Positions 61,875 through 64,000 of a stretch of DNA of 64,000 bases are shown here, one piece after another. Under the pieces are notes generated by a model. It was not told the DNA's origin, made no database searches, and was given only the letters and a program-made list of their open reading frames with translations. Location of the stretch: positions 62,001 to 126,000 of the forward strand of contig JAUHYW010000019.1 of the NCBI GenBank assembly GCA_030426085.1. Direction: 5' to 3'. The position numbers and the translations under genes were made by a program. Position 1 is the stretch's first letter; each line of letters starts with the position of its first letter. This DNA is from a bacterium. Its GTDB lineage: Bacteria; Myxococcota_A; Bradymonadia; UBA7976; UBA1532.

Positions 61875-62770
61875 CAGAACCGCCCCTGCCACCAGACCGC
61901 CGCCCCGCCGGGCATCGCCCCCGGCACCAGGGCCGTCGACTCCTCGGGCGCGTCGGCGGCGAGATACAGGATGGCGCCGGTGAGCAGCAGCGCCGCCCCC
62001 GCCCCGCCGACGATCAGCGCCGACTCGCCGAAGTCGTCCTTGCGCTGCCGATTGCGGGTCTGCTCCCGGGCGGCGTCGGCCACCCCGTCGGGATCGGTCA
62101 CCGGATCGGCCTCGGACAGCGCCGCGTCGGCCATCGCCCAGCGGACCCCGAAGTAGCCCCCCGCGGCGAGGCCCACCGCCCCGGCCCCGATGAGGTAGCC
62201 GCCCACCGTCGCCAGCCCCGACGGCGCGGACGGCGGCGGGGCGACGCCCTCGCAGCGCAGGCTCAGATCACCCCCGGCCATCGCCGGCACCGTCACCTGC
62301 CAGTACAGCCCTTCCAGGCGGGGCTCGAGCCGCTCGCCGCGCAGGGTCACCACCGGCTCGGGGCACACGTTGGCCTGGGGCAGCGCCAGCTCAACCGGGC
62401 CGGCCTCGGTCTTCTCCCGCATGCGGGAGACGATGCCCCACGACTCGGTCAGCGGCTCGATGTAGATCGACTCGCCCGCGCCCCGCTCGGCCATCAACGA
62501 GATGAAGGTCAGCGCGGCCTGCATCGCCTCCTTCGGCTGGCCGGCCGCCTCGTAGCTGCGGGCCATGTGGAACCGGAAGATGGGCTCCTGCTTGGCCGCC
62601 CAGGCCTGCTCGAGGAAGCGGACCGCGCCCTCGTAGTCCCCCGCCTTGTAGGCCGCCCGGGCCTGCTTGTAAGCCGCCTCGGCCTGATCGACCTGCGCCG
62701 CGGCGGGGCCGGCGAGCAGCGGCAGGCACAGCGCCAGCCAGACCAGCGGGCGTCGGGTGGGTCGGGTCAA
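61874..62770 (-). CDS. Exported TPR-like protein with two C-terminal helices
   Basis: A 298-residue protein. TTG 62770 was chosen because GAGGAG lies seven bases upstream and a signal peptide follows directly (LVWLALCLPLLAGPAAA). A helical repeat region with TPR character (AAYKQARAAYKAGDYEGAVRFLEQA) spans about 25-95. A beta-rich part with two Cys follows, then two membrane-like helices (VGGYLIGAGAVGLAAGGYF and ALIVGGAGAALLLTGAILYL). This tail layout is common in myxobacterial PEGA/TPR envelope proteins. The protein may scaffold the MopE-like lipoprotein encoded in the overlapping gene. Confidence 0.78.
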   Translation of the reverse strand: MTRPTRRPLVWLALCLPLLAGPAAAQVDQAEAAYKQARAAYKAGDYEGAVRFLEQAWAAKQEPIFRFHMARSYEAAGQPKEAMQAALTFISLMAERGAGESIYIEPLTESWGIVSRMREKTEAGPVELALPQANVCPEPVVTLRGERLEPRLEGLYWQVTVPAMAGGDLSLRCEGVAPPPSAPSGLATVGGYLIGAGAVGLAAGGYFGVRWAMADAALSEADPVTDPDGVADAAREQTRNRQRKDDFGESALIVGGAGAALLLTGAILYLAADAPEESTALVPGAMPGGAAVWWQGRF

Positions 62771-62840
62771 GGCGCACTCCTCGGTGGGGGCGAGATCTCG
62801 CGTGGAACGGCGCAGATGATGGGGCATCCCGGCGCCGGTG

Positions 62841-64000
62841 TCACGGTTTGGGTGGCTCGGCGCGCAACAGATCGGCGATGCGGGGATCGGTGCGGGCGTC
62901 CTCGAAGCCCATGTCCCCCTGCACCGCCTCGCGCATCGCGGCGGGGTCGTCGGTGGCGTCGAGCGCCTCGCTGAGCAGGGCGAAGACCCGATCGAGATCG
63001 CCCTGGCGGGCCGCCTCCCGGGCCTCGCGCAGCGCGTCGTCGGCGGTGCGCGGCGGGCTGCCCACCGTGACCCGGGCCGCCGCCTCGGGCTCGGCCGGCG
63101 CGGCGATCGTCGCGCTGGGGGCGTCCGGCTCGGGAGCCAGCGACAGCGCCAGCAGCCCCACCCCGACCCCGAGGCCGATCGCCGCGGCGACGAAGAGGCC
63201 CGTCCGCCACCCCTGCCCCCCGCCCGGCGGGCGGGGATCGAGTCCCATCTCGGCGGCGACCTGTTGCGAGCTGGGCTCCCGCCCCCGGTCGAAGTCGGCC
63301 GCGCCGGGCCAGCCCGGATCGGCCCGCCGGGCGCCGGGCCCGCCCAGCGCGGGGCGGATCCCGGCCAGCGCCCGGGCCGCGGTCGGCGCGTCGGGGAAGC
63401 GATCGGCGGGGCGCTTCTCGAGCAGCCGCCGCACGAAGGCGTCGAGCTGGGGGTCGACCACCGCCCCGTCGGGCCAGGGCGGCGGCTTGTGGAGGATGTG
63501 GGCCTTGAGGATCTTGAGGTCGTTGTCGCCCTCGAACGGCAGCTTGCCCGCCAGCAGGCGATACAGCATCACCCCCAGCGCGTAGAGATCACTGCCCGGC
63601 CCGACCGTCTTGCCCCGGGCCTGCTCGGGCGACATGTACTTGGGCGTGCCCAGCGCCATGCCGGCCCGGGTGACGACCTCCTGCACGAGCTGATCGTCGG
63701 GCCAGAAGACCTTGGCCACCCCGAAGTCGAGCACCTTGGCCCGGGTCTCGTCGGGCGCGGCGGAGCACATCACCACGTTGCTCGGCTTCAGATCGCGGTG
63801 CACGACCCCCGCCTCGTGGGCCTCGCCGAGCGCGCCGAGCACCGCCATCGCGATGTCGGCCACCTGCCACCCGGGCAGCCGGCGCCCGTTGCTGAACGCC
63901 TTGAGCGACGGCCCCTCGACCAGCTCGAGCACCATGTACAGGAGCCCGGCGTCCTCCCCGTAATCGTAGATGCCCACGATCGCCGGGTGCTGGGGCATCG
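62841..64000 (-). CDS. Membrane Ser/Thr protein kinase (5' end outside window)
   Basis: Partial kinase: 386 residues or more, with the N-lobe glycine loop and catalytic Lys lying beyond the window end. Visible are VVHRDLKPSNVV, LDFGVAKVF and [11 protein letters not shown], then the C-lobe. A linker is followed by one membrane helix (GLFVAAAIGLGVGVGLLALSL) and an outer tail of about 100 residues with a helical, TPR-like segment (LREAREAARQGDLDRVFALLSEAL). It ends 70 bases upstream of the TPR-like gene on the same strand, so it may form one operon with the genes down to 55785. Catalytic residues that can be seen are intact. Confidence 0.85.
   Translation of the reverse strand, partial: MPQHPAIVGIYDYGEDAGLLYMVLELVEGPSLKAFSNGRRLPGWQVADIAMAVLGALGEAHEAGVVHRDLKPSNVVMCSAAPDETRAKVLDFGVAKVFWPDDQLVQEVVTRAGMALGTPKYMSPEQARGKTVGPGSDLYALGVMLYRLLAGKLPFEGDNDLKILKAHILHKPPPWPDGAVVDPQLDAFVRRLLEKRPADRFPDAPTAARALAGIRPALGGPGARRADPGWPGAADFDRGREPSSQQVAAEMGLDPRPPGGGQGWRTGLFVAAAIGLGVGVGLLALSLAPEPDAPSATIAAPAEPEAAARVTVGSPPRTADDALREAREAARQGDLDRVFALLSEALDATDDPAAMREAVQGDMGFEDARTDPRIADLLRAEPPKP

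Overview
The DNA is very GC-rich and tightly packed, with no gene-free stretch over 300 bases. It looks like a chromosomal segment of a myxobacterium-like organism (Myxococcota or a related deltaproteobacterial lineage). The main clues are four Hanks-type Ser/Thr kinases, several with the HRDVSPxN loop and one with PEGA repeats, an FHA-domain sigma-54 activator, FHA/zinc-ribbon proteins, and three tandem bactofilins. There are also many Asp/Cys-rich MopE-like surface lipoproteins and a vWA protein ending in a MYXO-CTERM-type tail. No rRNA, tRNA, insertion sequence or CRISPR array was seen.

Region 1 (1-5656) is a two-gene anti-phage module. A large P-loop ATPase, cut at its 5' end by the window edge, is followed 21 bases later by an 876-residue divergent adenosine deaminase with every catalytic motif intact. 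This is the RdrA/RdrB pair of RADAR. Region 2 (5719-7733) is a kinase fused to a cyclic-nucleotide-binding domain plus a small stand-alone copy of that domain. Region 3 (7748-18158) has a class III aminotransferase, then secreted proteins: a GH16 glycoside hydrolase lipoprotein, an endonuclease/exonuclease/phosphatase-fold protein, a 1,196-residue lipoprotein with 18 Asp-rich repeats, and an ASH/PKD-like lipoprotein.

Region 4 (18250-26955) is signalling: a kinase with PEGA repeats divergent from an FHA/sigma-54 activator, a second membrane kinase, and a MopE-like lipoprotein. Region 5 (27033-33522) has a degenerate MPN-fold protein, three bactofilins, pyrE, a lipoprotein and an alpha/beta hydrolase in one run, facing a two-gene FHA/zinc-ribbon operon. 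Region 6 (33754-41786) contains a secreted protein, a soluble-looking GAF/PAS histidine kinase, a small exported protein, a membrane-anchored protein with four tandem DsbA-like domains, a TlpA-like thioredoxin and an RCK potassium channel.

Region 7 (41764-53119) combines a HExxH lipoprotein, a CPBP membrane protease and trmB with the conserved run queA-tgt-yajC-secD-secF-recJ plus a small membrane protein. Region 8 (53153-64000) has the vWA/MYXO-CTERM protein, a pseudokinase fused to an Hsp70-like ATPase, another MopE-like lipoprotein, a periplasmic repeat protein and a kinase cut by the window end.

The strongest observations are the RADAR module, the pseudokinase-Hsp70 fusion, the four-domain DsbA protein, and a recurrent promoter layout placing a -10 box 6-8 bases before the start codon, which suggests leaderless transcripts. 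All functional calls come from reading motifs in the sequence; no database search was run.
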